Source: a virus. Taken from it: 35,113 nucleotides of DNA. The first letter of the stretch is position 1. Every line of letters starts with the position of its first letter. Of this stretch, positions 17,075-22,336 are shown one piece after another. The stretch covers positions 1 through 35,113 of IMG/VR virus record IMGVR_UViG_3300045971_000016. One strand, written 5' to 3'. A program made the translations under genes and the position numbers. The notes under the pieces were generated by a model that did not search any database, had not been told where the DNA came from, and saw only the letters and a program-made list of their open reading frames with translations.

Positions 17075-17242
17075 TTAGTAATTCGAATGTAATATTTCTT
17101 GCACTCTAAACTTATTTAGTGTGAGTGAAGTATTTTCATAAAGCATTTCTTGTATAGGTGTATCGCCTTCTTGTGCTTCTGCTTTTGTAGGAGCCATCAA
17201 GTTAAACAATTCCTCTAACATTGGGACATTTACATCTTTCAT
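17075..17242 (-). CDS. Hypothetical 55-residue protein
   Basis: Starts MKDVNVPMLEELFNLMAPTK, at an ATGA overlap with the preceding 51-residue gene, with AAGGA ten bases upstream. It is acidic and helical with no membrane segment. Not recognised. Supported as real by its ribosome binding site and by the unbroken chain of four-base overlaps linking it to three upstream genes. Its 3' part contains the ACTAAATAAG element that may serve the TerS-like gene. Confidence 0.6.
   Translation of the reverse strand: MKDVNVPMLEELFNLMAPTKAEAQEGDTPIQEMLYENTSLTLNKFRVQEILHSNY
17111..17120 (-). promoter_or_regulatory. Late-type promoter element ACTAAATAAG
   Basis: It lies inside the end of the 55-residue gene, 45 bases before the TerS-like ATG at 17066. 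It is a weaker match than the intergenic copies. Confidence 0.3.
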
Positions 17243-17394
17243 TGTGCATTATCCTTAGGTTGAGGATTATATGTGTAGAGTTCAAGGACTCGCTCTGGAG
17301 TCTCGTGAAGTTCCATTGGCTCAACATTATCCCAGTTACCTGGACCATACTCAGCATCAGCGAGTTCTACGTATTTGCTCCATTCTACTCTCAT
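17239..17394 (-). CDS. Hypothetical 51-residue protein
   Basis: Starts MRVEWSKYVELADAEYGPGN. AAAGG lies seven bases before the ATG, which overlaps the stop of the preceding gene as ATGA. It is acidic and rich in Trp, Tyr and Glu, with no visible motif. Together with its neighbours it forms a string of five very small genes each joined by a four-base overlap, so it is most likely translated in a coupled series. Function unknown. Confidence 0.6.
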   Translation of the reverse strand: MRVEWSKYVELADAEYGPGNWDNVEPMELHETPERVLELYTYNPQPKDNAQ

Positions 17395-17795
17395 TTTGGC
17401 ACCTTTAATTGAACGTATTGTGTTGGGTTGCGAAGAGCAATACTCTCTTCGGTTTCAAGCATTGTCAGTTTGTGAATCCAGATTTCTCTAAGTTCTTCTG
17501 GTTTGTTATGTGACGAGATCATACCTTGGTTGTCTAAGATCCATAGGTTACGCAACATATCGTATCTATCTGAACCAAGCGATTGTTTGAAGAAGTCTAT
17601 GCAATCGCCCATTGTCCAATTGCCTTCAAGTTTGGACTTTGTTCTTACTTCCATATCAGCGAGTAACTTATCTACTTCCTCAAATGTTAAGTAGACTGCA
17701 AGTTGGTTCATCATCTTATCAACTAATGCAAACTTGTTAGTGAATGCAATGGATCTGTTTAAGAACGGATTATGGTCTAATGTTCGTGTAATCAT
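17391..17795 (-). CDS. Hypothetical 134-residue protein
   Basis: Not recognised. Helical, with MMNQLAVYLTFEEVDKLLAD and DCIDFFKQSLGSDRYDMLRN as amphipathic stretches, no cysteine motif and no membrane segment. GGAG lies six bases before the ATG, which overlaps the stop of the 58-residue gene upstream. Largest member of the small-gene string between the lysis region and the packaging genes. Proteins encoded here in other phages are often host-takeover factors, but nothing in the sequence shows that. Confidence 0.7.
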   Translation of the reverse strand: MITRTLDHNPFLNRSIAFTNKFALVDKMMNQLAVYLTFEEVDKLLADMEVRTKSKLEGNWTMGDCIDFFKQSLGSDRYDMLRNLWILDNQGMISSHNKPEELREIWIHKLTMLETEESIALRNPTQYVQLKVPK

Positions 17796-17968
17796 ACATA
17801 ACTCCGCTCAAACTTATCAACGTTGATTGTCCAAATACCCTTGCTTACTGTATAGGTTGGTTTATCCCCAAGTGCAAAAGTAACTGTCTTTTCTGGTTGC
17901 TTGTCAGTAAGTATGTCCCAGGTCCGTTGCTCGTCCTTAGTTAATACTCTTTCTTCTGTATCTTGCAT
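17792..17968 (-). CDS. Hypothetical 58-residue protein
   Basis: Starts MQDTEERVLTKDEQRTWDIL. AAGGA lies ten bases before the ATG, four bases after the stop of the preceding gene. The N-terminal half is a charged helix. The C-terminal half (TVTFALGDKPTYTVSKGIW) looks like a beta hairpin. It ends at an ATGA overlap with the 134-residue gene. Not recognised. Confidence 0.6.
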   Translation of the reverse strand: MQDTEERVLTKDEQRTWDILTDKQPEKTVTFALGDKPTYTVSKGIWTINVDKFERSYV

Positions 17969-17971
17969 CTG

Positions 17972-18304
17972 TTAATCTTCCTTGTAATCAAATGATACTA
18001 TTCTTGCTCTTTGCGTTTCTTTGTAATGAAGCCGCCCAAAAGTGCAATCAATAGTAAGAGTATCACCAGGTGTCATTTTTAGTGGGCTATACATATTAGG
18101 AGGAAATAGTTTATGCAGTTCAACGAATGCTTTAAGATCATCGTAGTTTGCATAATGAATGTCCTCGTCTCTTTTGCACAGTGCAGACCACATTACAATG
18201 TGCTCAGCATTTGTTAACCCAACTTCCTCAATCAGCACAACCACATTCTCTGTTGCGTCAAAGTAATCGCCAAATGTAGTTTTACCACCGTCGAATGTCG
18301 TCAT
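17972..18304 (-). CDS. Hypothetical 110-residue protein
   Basis: First gene of the small-gene string. AAGGAG lies nine bases before the ATG, and the palindromic CATAAATAAC element (18325-18350) lies 21 bases upstream, so it probably starts a transcript that continues into the packaging and head genes. The sequence is acidic, with VVVLIEEVGLTNAEHIVMW as a central helix and MTPGDTLTIDCTFGRLHY as strands. No recognised domain. Confidence 0.7.
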   Translation of the reverse strand: MTTFDGGKTTFGDYFDATENVVVLIEEVGLTNAEHIVMWSALCKRDEDIHYANYDDLKAFVELHKLFPPNMYSPLKMTPGDTLTIDCTFGRLHYKETQRARIVSFDYKED

Positions 18305-18324
18305 AACACCGTTAACTCCTTACT

Positions 18325-18350
18325 GTTATTTATGCCTTTGCGTAAATAAC
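18325..18350. promoter_or_regulatory. Palindrome GTTATTTA-N10-TAAATAAC (copy 1)
   Basis: Left arm 18325-18332, right arm 18343-18350, perfect 8-bp inverted repeat with a ten-base spacer. An identical arrangement with a different spacer is at 24630-24655. Read on the minus strand the left arm is an ATAAATAAC promoter-like element 21 bases before the ATG at 18304. The site may be two outward-facing late promoters or a dimer operator. Confidence 0.5.
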
Positions 18351-18351
18351 T

Positions 18352-18699
18352 CTACCTTTCAGGGTCAGTTTGCTGTATTGGCATTGGTTTGGGTCTGTAT
18401 GGTGGCGGTGTTGGAGGCACATAGGGTTGCTGGTAAGGAGGTTGATCCTGAAACGATCCCTTAATACGCTCTTGGCTCTTTGCCCAGGATGTTACCCCAC
18501 AAATTGCACCCATCGCAATGTGGTAAAGTCCACCACTTTGCAGTGTCAACGAAACCCAAGCCTGATACGTTGAATGAGTATAGATTGAATACCAACCAAG
18601 CAGTATTGGGAAGATAATGAAGTCAAAGATGCATACGACAAGGTATTGCATTGCCATCAAACTTCGCCAATTGTCTTTCATCCATTTAGAAGTATTCAC
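18352..18699 (-). CDS. Holin-like membrane protein
   Basis: Up to 115 residues. Two or three hydrophobic segments at about 16-40 (YLVVCIFDFIIFPILLGW) and 50-72 (LQSGGLYHIAMGAICGVTSW) are followed by a Pro/Gln-rich cytoplasmic tail (about 88-108). KDNWRSLMAMQYL before an acidic-phenylalanine transmembrane segment resembles a holin type common in phages of Gram-negative hosts. The start could be GTG at 18699, inside the end of the glycosyltransferase gene, or ATG at 18681, which follows the glycosyltransferase stop directly (TAAATG). Spanin genes two genes upstream support a lysis role. Confidence 0.65.
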   Translation of the reverse strand: MNTSKWMKDNWRSLMAMQYLVVCIFDFIIFPILLGWYSIYTHSTYQAWVSLTLQSGGLYHIAMGAICGVTSWAKSQERIKGSFQDQPPYQQPYVPPTPPPYRPKPMPIQQTDPER

Positions 18700-19474
18700 A
18701 ATTCGTTCGTGGGAAATAGCATTCGTTTAGTTGTAATGGGACTTGCTTCATTGTCTCTAAGATTGATGGCGTATTGGTTCCCATTGCTAACGAGTAAGCA
18801 AAGGTTTGATTCCCTATAAACAAGTCTGCTCCTGCAATGACGTTAGTCATATGTAGGAAGTCTCTTACTGGGTAATACTTGATGTCGCAGTTAGCAAACT
18901 CGCAGTAGTCTTGATGCTCCTTTGGCGAGCCAATAAAGATTCCATTCTCTTTTAAGTTCTTACCCTTAGCAAGTTCTTTGTGCCAGTTGATACCGTCTTT
19001 GAATCCTCCGTGGTAACGTGATGTGCGAGATACAACAATAGGTGCTACTCGTTCTGGATCACACGCCAGCCAAGGACGCATCATACATTCTTTGTCGAAT
19101 GGGAGTTGAAATGTTCTATGGTATGCTTCAATATAATTGCCACGAAATCCACGGAACAGTATTGCTCTAAAGTCGTCTAAGTCTACATCTGGATTTGGGT
19201 CGCCCTTATACCACTTACCTACTTCCTCAATGTATGGTTGACGTTCAAGTAATGGTTTAAGCCACTCGTAGTCTTGCTCTGTATAACGACCAACGTGTGC
19301 TGGATCGATAACTGCATACCCAAATTTAGAAATGCAGACATCAATGTTGTTGATCGCCACTAAGAACTTTCCCCTTGCTACAATGGGGAGGATGGCTAAT
19401 GCATAGATTGTATCGCCAAGTGTTCCACTATGACGATAAGTTATCAATTTAATTTGCCCTGTTTGCTTATCCAT
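18686..19474 (-). CDS. Glycosyltransferase family 9-like protein
   Basis: A 262-residue GT-B-type protein similar in pattern to heptosyltransferase-like enzymes. The N-terminus has HSGTLGDTIYALAILPI, the GD-I loop typical of family 9. The C-terminal half has GIFIGSPKEH, then YYPVRDFLHMTNVIAGADLF and IGNQTFAYSLAMGTNTP, the nucleotide-sugar-binding end. It overlaps the spanin gene at its start and the holin-like gene at its end, so it is embedded in the lysis region. It could modify host lipopolysaccharide to block superinfection, or glycosylate virion parts; the sequence does not decide between these. Confidence 0.75.
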   Translation of the reverse strand: MDKQTGQIKLITYRHSGTLGDTIYALAILPIVARGKFLVAINNIDVCISKFGYAVIDPAHVGRYTEQDYEWLKPLLERQPYIEEVGKWYKGDPNPDVDLDDFRAILFRGFRGNYIEAYHRTFQLPFDKECMMRPWLACDPERVAPIVVSRTSRYHGGFKDGINWHKELAKGKNLKENGIFIGSPKEHQDYCEFANCDIKYYPVRDFLHMTNVIAGADLFIGNQTFAYSLAMGTNTPSILETMKQVPLQLNECYFPRTNCEYF

Positions 19475-19938
19475 TCCTGTAGACCCTTTACTTGCTCGCG
19501 GAGTTGATTACAGGTTGAGTAGTTGGTTGCGACTGTGTGTTCGACTTCAGCAAGACTAACTCCGCTGGGGGTTGCATCAGTTGCTGAGGTGGGGTCGGGA
19601 ATGTCGTTTTTAACGGCTGCGTTGTGCAGGCTGACAAAGTTATTAGGGATAGTGCAAGCAGCATTTTCTGCAGGCGTGATGTATTTGTCGACGTATTGAA
19701 CAATTGTTTCTCCTTTAAGTTGAACTGTTTTTACGCGATCTACGTATTGAGTAACTACTTGGGTTGTGACTTCTGCTTGCTTGGATTGTAGCAGTGTAAT
19801 CTCTTGCTTCATCTTTTCCTTCTCAAGATCCCACTTTGCTTTTTCGCTGGAGTATCCCCAGTAATAAAGACCTCCGATTATGGATAGTGTCAGAAGTGCG
19901 GTAACGGCAAGTTTAAGAAGGGGGCTGAGAGGTGACAT
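19444..19938 (-). CDS. Rz: Inner-membrane spanin, Rz-like
   Basis: A 164-residue protein with one N-terminal transmembrane segment (about 7-29, LKLAVTALLTLSIIGGLYYW) in N-in C-out orientation, then a coiled coil at about 32-75 (SEKAKWDLEKEKMKQEITLL) and a Cys-containing periplasmic domain, as in i-spanins that fuse inner and outer membranes at the end of lysis. The Rz1-like lipoprotein gene lies wholly inside it in another frame. A TATAAATAC element is 26 bases before the ATG, inside the end of the upstream gene. Confidence 0.87.
   Translation of the reverse strand: MSPLSPLLKLAVTALLTLSIIGGLYYWGYSSEKAKWDLEKEKMKQEITLLQSKQAEVTTQVVTQYVDRVKTVQLKGETIVQYVDKYITPAENAACTIPNNFVSLHNAAVKNDIPDPTSATDATPSGVSLAEVEHTVATNYSTCNQLREQVKGLQEWISKQGKLN
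19488..19703 (-). CDS. Rz1: Outer-membrane spanin lipoprotein, Rz1-like (nested in Rz)
   Basis: A 71-residue frame inside the Rz gene. It has a signal peptide with lipobox LSAC (LALSLITLSAC) and a mature part rich in Pro, Gln and Thr (PTPPQQLMQPPAEL), the hallmark of o-spanins. A strong AAAGGAG lies six bases before the TTG at 19703; the first ATG (19664) lacks a site and would leave the signal peptide without a basic or polar n-region. TTG initiation is therefore preferred. Nested Rz1 is typical of proteobacterial phages and implies a Gram-negative host. Confidence 0.87.
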   Translation of the reverse strand: MFNTSTNTSRLQKMLLALSLITLSACTTQPLKTTFPTPPQQLMQPPAELVLLKSNTQSQPTTQPVINSASK

Positions 19939-20125
19939 AGTTTATCTGTAGATCTTCGTTAAAGTATTTATAGTCTTTTAATTTCAAGGGAACAGTTCTT
20001 TTTCGACACTCCATTACTTTACCTATCTTGGGACCAGATTTCTTTATTTCGTAATCTGTATAGACTACACCCTTAACAGTATCAAGAATGTTTTCAATGT
20101 GGTTGACGTATTCAAACTGGTTCAT
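19913..20125 (-). CDS. Hypothetical 70-residue protein
   Basis: Basic protein (KKSGPKIGKVMECRKRTVPLKLKD cut into two basic patches around one Cys), without membrane segment. It starts at an ATGA overlap with the 150-residue gene and runs 26 bases into the Rz gene. Not recognised. Coupling with the spanin genes suggests co-expression at the time of lysis, but nothing shows a lytic activity. Confidence 0.6.
   Translation of the reverse strand: MNQFEYVNHIENILDTVKGVVYTDYEIKKSGPKIGKVMECRKRTVPLKLKDYKYFNEDLQINYVTSQPPS
19964..19972 (-). promoter_or_regulatory. Late-type promoter element TATAAATAC
   Basis: It lies 26 bases before the Rz ATG, within the end of the 70-residue gene. With 8795-8804 it is one of the two best matches to TATAAATA. 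It would allow the spanin-holin genes to be expressed late, independently of the genes upstream. Confidence 0.45.
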
Positions 20126-20574
20126 AAGTCTAAGAATTCCTTTGGTCCGTGGTATGCTACAAGTAGCAAATTTAATTTGGGTATTTGATGATCAAGCATT
20201 TCAGTATCAACTAATGTAGTCAAGGCAAACGCAGTGGTTTTACTAATGTCGTAGTCTAACCGTCTGCGTTTTAAGTTGATGCATTGGATGATGTAACCCA
20301 TATGATCTAGTGAACAATAATCTGTGTCGTATCCAATGATTATGTTTTGTGTGGGCTTGATTTGAAATCGTGTAAGTGATGCCTTTATGTCTCTACGAAT
20401 GGCAACCTCTGGTGTCGCTCCGTGAGCAGAAATGTAGAACTCAAATGTATCTATGTAGTTATAGGTTAAGGGTGATGTATTAAGATTCACCATCAAGTTG
20501 TATGTCCATTGATCAAACACTTTTGGAAATCGCACGTCAGCAATTGGTATTAAGTAGTCTGGGTATAATGACAT
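20122..20574 (-). CDS. Hypothetical 150-residue protein
   Basis: Not recognised. Mixed alpha/beta, Tyr- and Leu-rich, with no membrane segment and no visible lysozyme, amidase or peptidase motif, although its position before the spanin genes would suit an endolysin. GYDTDYCSLDHMGYIIQCIN in the middle contains two Asp, one His and two Cys that could form a site. It begins after the 1-kb non-coding region. GGAG of its ribosome binding site lies in the loop of a small hairpin (20578-20596), and GTTAAATAC lies 23 bases upstream. Confidence 0.65.
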   Translation of the reverse strand: MSLYPDYLIPIADVRFPKVFDQWTYNLMVNLNTSPLTYNYIDTFEFYISAHGATPEVAIRRDIKASLTRFQIKPTQNIIIGYDTDYCSLDHMGYIIQCINLKRRRLDYDISKTTAFALTTLVDTEMLDHQIPKLNLLLVAYHGPKEFLDL

Positions 20575-20577
20575 TGC

Positions 20578-20596
20578 TTGAGATCACTCCTCTCAA
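20578..20596 (-). promoter_or_regulatory. Leader hairpin with Shine-Dalgarno in the loop
   Basis: On the minus strand TTGAGA (20596-20591) pairs with TCTCAA (20583-20578), leaving a 7-base loop that holds GGAG, three bases before the ATG at 20574. The linear distance from GGAG to ATG (about 12) is long, and folding would shorten the effective spacing, so the hairpin may tune translation. Confidence 0.4.
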
Positions 20597-20605
20597 GTAT
20601 TTAAC
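20597..20605 (-). promoter_or_regulatory. Late-type promoter element GTTAAATAC
   Basis: It lies 23 bases before the ATG at 20574, next to the leader hairpin. It is the same nine bases as at 22172-22180. Confidence 0.4.
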
Positions 20606-20654
20606 TGATCTGCGACAATAGTATGATTTAAGAGCGATTTTGCGTAGTCGTGAC

Positions 20655-20720
20655 GATAGCAATCATAAAGCAATTTTGTATTCGTGTATTCAAATACTGT
20701 ATTGGTTTATGATTGCTATC
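20655..20720. repeat. Long inverted repeat
   Basis: gatagcaatcataaa (20655-20669) is perfectly complementary to tttatgattgctatc (20706-20720). The stem extends to 20 bp with one G-G mismatch, leaving a 26-base loop that itself contains gtatt/aatac. It is the longest stem in the window and lies between the unknown 150-residue gene and the rest of the hairpin cluster. Confidence 0.85.
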
Positions 20721-20757
20721 TTGACTTATTAATGTGGTATCTTATTCTGGCATTTAA

Positions 20758-20809
20758 CGAACACCTACGGTGTTCGGATTTAGGTTTACGCTTCGCTACA
20801 ACCTAAATC
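20758..20809. repeat. Two abutting perfect hairpins
   Basis: First: cgaacacc/ggtgttcg, 8 bp with a 3-base loop (20758-20776). Second begins on the next base: gatttaggtt/aacctaaatc, 10 bp with a 13-base loop (20777-20809). The second loop contains cgcttcgcta (20789-20798), the exact complement of the loop of the hairpin at 20925-20951. On the plus strand a T-rich stretch follows, so the pair could also act as a plus-strand terminator. Confidence 0.85.
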
Positions 20810-20896
20810 ACTTTTTCTTTCTTTAGTTCTATTTCACTTGGTATCCGGTATTTGGTTTGCTTTCCAACTCATCAACGAAGTAACTAATAGGTCCAA

Positions 20897-20951
20897 GTAT
20901 TTGCGATGAGCAAATACGCAGGACGCATCAAGTAGCGAAGCGGCTTGATGC
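20897..20951. repeat. Two perfect hairpins, the second with a kissing loop
   Basis: gtatttgc/gcaaatac, 8 bp with a 5-base loop (20897-20917), then gcatcaag/cttgatgc, 8 bp with an 11-base loop (20925-20951). The second loop contains tagcgaagcg (20933-20942), which pairs base for base with the loop at 20789-20798. Confidence 0.85.
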
Positions 20952-21138
20952 ATTGACGATCTAACTACCACAACTCATTGATTGAAATACATACAACACA
21001 CATCAACTTTAATAATGAACTTATCATTGCGTTGCATTTTTCAAATGGTATCAGAAGGCCCATTTTGGAGGACATTTTATTCTTTAAGCAATCGTTTATC
21101 ACTTTCGTGTTTATGACCTTGGCCGCTTATGCCTTGCA

Positions 21139-21246
21139 GTTGTAAATGTTATACCTTGCGATTCTTCTATGTCTTTCGACTGCCTCTTCGTGGCTTCCGC
21201 AATTTAGTGCCTTAGTTACGCCTAACTTAGCACGGCATTTTACAAC
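21139..21246. repeat. Long-range helix enclosing two stem-loops
   Basis: gttgtaaatg (21139-21148) pairs with cattttacaac (21236-21246) with one bulged base. Inside are ttgcg/cgcaa (21156-21160 with 21198-21202) around a gcc/ggc hairpin, and a second hairpin at 21207-21233 with gtgc/gcac and agtta/taact stems. The nested, multi-branched layout suggests an RNA fold. Confidence 0.5.
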
Positions 21247-21421
21247 TATCATCTTTACTAACACATCCTCGTTATTTCGCAAGTGAGTGCTTTCTGACGG
21301 TCGGGACCTTCGTTTATCCCCGGGTTTGAAACTGTTAAAGCAAAGAAACGGACACGGTTTTTGGTAACCTCTGCTGGAGACGCGGGAAACGGTATTTCGC
21401 TTGAGTTGGTTTGCTTGTATA

Positions 21422-21442
21422 GTTATTTATCCCAGTATAACA
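21422..21442 (-). promoter_or_regulatory. Promoter-like element before the structured region
   Basis: On the minus strand TGTTATACT (21442-21434) fits an extended -10 box (TG-N-TATACT), followed by ATAAATAAC (21430-21422), a late-type element. No good -35 box is present. Transcription from here would run into the hairpin-rich region. Confidence 0.4.
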
Positions 21443-21479
21443 TAAAGCGAATATTTATTTTGGAGTAGTTTACTCAAAG

Positions 21480-21506
21480 AAATAGGGAGACGAAGACTCC
21501 CTATTT
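21480..21506 (-). terminator. Strong hairpin downstream of the early block
   Basis: aaatagggag pairs perfectly with ctccctattt (10 bp) around a 7-base loop that reads TCTTCGT on the minus strand. It lies about 120 bases after the stop of the 158-residue gene. The minus strand continues CTTTG, so the T-run is poor, but the stem is strong and may end or stabilise the early transcript. Confidence 0.5.
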
Positions 21507-21563
21507 CAGTGTGCAAAATCAAGCAATCTCACACTTTTTCATTTCTTAGGAGAAATGGTTGCG

Positions 21564-21592
21564 TATTGTGCCAGCGTTGCACCAGCACAATA
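21564..21592. repeat. Inverted repeat after the early block
   Basis: tattgtgc (21564-21571) and gcacaata (21585-21592) form a perfect 8-bp stem with a 13-base loop. On the minus strand it directly follows an ATAAATAAT late-type element (21600-21592). It may be a terminator stem without T-run or part of the structured leader. Confidence 0.5.
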
Positions 21593-21627
21593 TTATTTAT
21601 GCCAATCCTCCTAAATAGACAGTATTT

Positions 21628-22104
21628 TTACCCTTTTCCTTTAAGAATCTCTGCTGCTTTGGCTACCGTTGCTGGGTTAGATTTACGAACAGGATTTGGG
21701 TCAATGCTGTAGATTTGCTTGTCAAAGCCAATGCTTGTTGGAGCATCTTCTTCATTACTGTAATAGTTGGCAATAATGTCAAACATCGCTTCAACTGAAT
21801 CCAGTTGTGGTGTAGACAAGTTCTTGTTTGGTTGAGTCAACTTAGCAGAGCAAATACCACCAATAATGGATGCGTGACTGTTTGGTCCAGACTTACCTTT
21901 TGGGTAAAGGCCAGGACGACGTTTGAACCATTCACGACGCATTTCCTCGTCGTGTGTGCAGAGTTCAGACATATCACAGATTAAACGATACAACCATTTG
22001 TAAATGTATGCTTCGTCGTCTGCAGAGTCAATGTCCCAATACTGGGTGCCTGCTGATGTGTTTTTGGGGGTGATTGCGACTTTTCGCGACTTGATGATTT
22101 TCAT
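21628..22104 (-). CDS. Hypothetical 158-residue early protein
   Basis: Last gene of the early block, with AAAGGAG nine bases before the ATG. Not recognised. The N-terminus is basic (MKIIKSRKVAITPKN); the middle is helical with Cys and His (LICDMSELCTHDEEMRREW); the rest carries RRPGLYPKGKSGPNSHASI, possibly a nucleic-acid-binding loop; the C-terminus is a Lys-rich helix. About 60 bases upstream is GTTAAATAC, so it may be expressed separately from the genes before it. No membrane segment. Confidence 0.7.
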   Translation of the reverse strand: MKIIKSRKVAITPKNTSAGTQYWDIDSADDEAYIYKWLYRLICDMSELCTHDEEMRREWFKRRPGLYPKGKSGPNSHASIIGGICSAKLTQPNKNLSTPQLDSVEAMFDIIANYYSNEEDAPTSIGFDKQIYSIDPNPVRKSNPATVAKAAEILKGKG

Positions 22105-22165
22105 TTGAAATACTCCTTTAGTAACAGTTATCCTCCACTGTCAGGTTAAGCAAGGACCATCCCTG

Positions 22166-22336
22166 CTATATGTATTTAACTGGTGTTGACGAAATCAGCA
22201 CATTAGCAACAAAATTCGACGTCTTTCTCAACTCGTCTTGTTTTGATAGCCATTCAGTAAATCGCTGATTTCGTTCTTCAGCAGTCAGTTCTTTTGATAG
22301 TGACTTTAAGAAGTCATCGTATGCACTATTCCTCAT
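22166..22336 (-). CDS. Small hypothetical protein coupled to the DNA-binding protein gene
   Basis: A 56-residue frame starting MRNSAYDDFLKSLSKELTAE. Its ATG overlaps the stop of the 216-residue gene as ATGA, so it is likely translated by coupling. It is a charged helical protein (EERNQRFTEWLSKQDELRK) ending in a short hydrophobic stretch. Not recognised. It fills a gap that would otherwise be unexplained. Confidence 0.55.
   Translation of the reverse strand: MRNSAYDDFLKSLSKELTAEERNQRFTEWLSKQDELRKTSNFVANVLISSTPVKYI
22172..22180 (-). promoter_or_regulatory. Late-type promoter element GTTAAATAC
   Basis: It lies in the end of the 56-residue gene, 68 bases before the ATG at 22104. It is followed by a GCAGGG/CCTTGC hairpin (with one G-U pair) and by a second hairpin carrying GGAGG in its loop (22124-22141). 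Confidence 0.35.

Larger units (their letters stand above)
20655..21430 (-). ncRNA. Candidate large structured RNA (or origin) in the 1-kb gene-free region
   Basis: Bases 20575-21627 hold no convincing gene on either strand. Within them are six or more perfect hairpins: 20655-20720, 20758-20776, 20777-20809, 20897-20917, 20925-20951 and 21207-21233. Two of these have loops complementary over ten bases, and a long-range helix (21139-21148 with 21236-21246) encloses two branches. Short hairpins on the minus strand have GAAA (21100-21109) or ACGAAGA (21182-21194) loops. A promoter-like element at 21442-21434 would transcribe the minus strand. The density and kissing potential resemble large phage-encoded RNAs such as GOLLD or ROOL in kind, but I see no specific similarity. 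A replication origin with extruding hairpins is the main alternative. Confidence 0.4.

Noticed and set aside
20777-20825. Plus-strand intrinsic terminator (hairpin followed by actttttc)
   Set aside because: No plus-strand gene or promoter lies upstream. The hairpin's loop complementarity with a second hairpin is better explained by an RNA fold or origin, though termination of antisense RNA is possible.
21127-21252. 41-codon minus-strand frame starting MIVVKCRAKLGVTK in the gene-free region
   Set aside because: Only a weak GAGG 14 bases before the ATG, no recognised similarity, and the same bases form the long-range helix and hairpins at 21139-21246. It could still be a small peptide, but the RNA fold explains the region better.
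21290-21345. tRNA-like stretch around gggtttgaaac
   Set aside because: Although it resembles a T-arm, no acceptor, D-arm or anticodon stem can be built around it on either strand.
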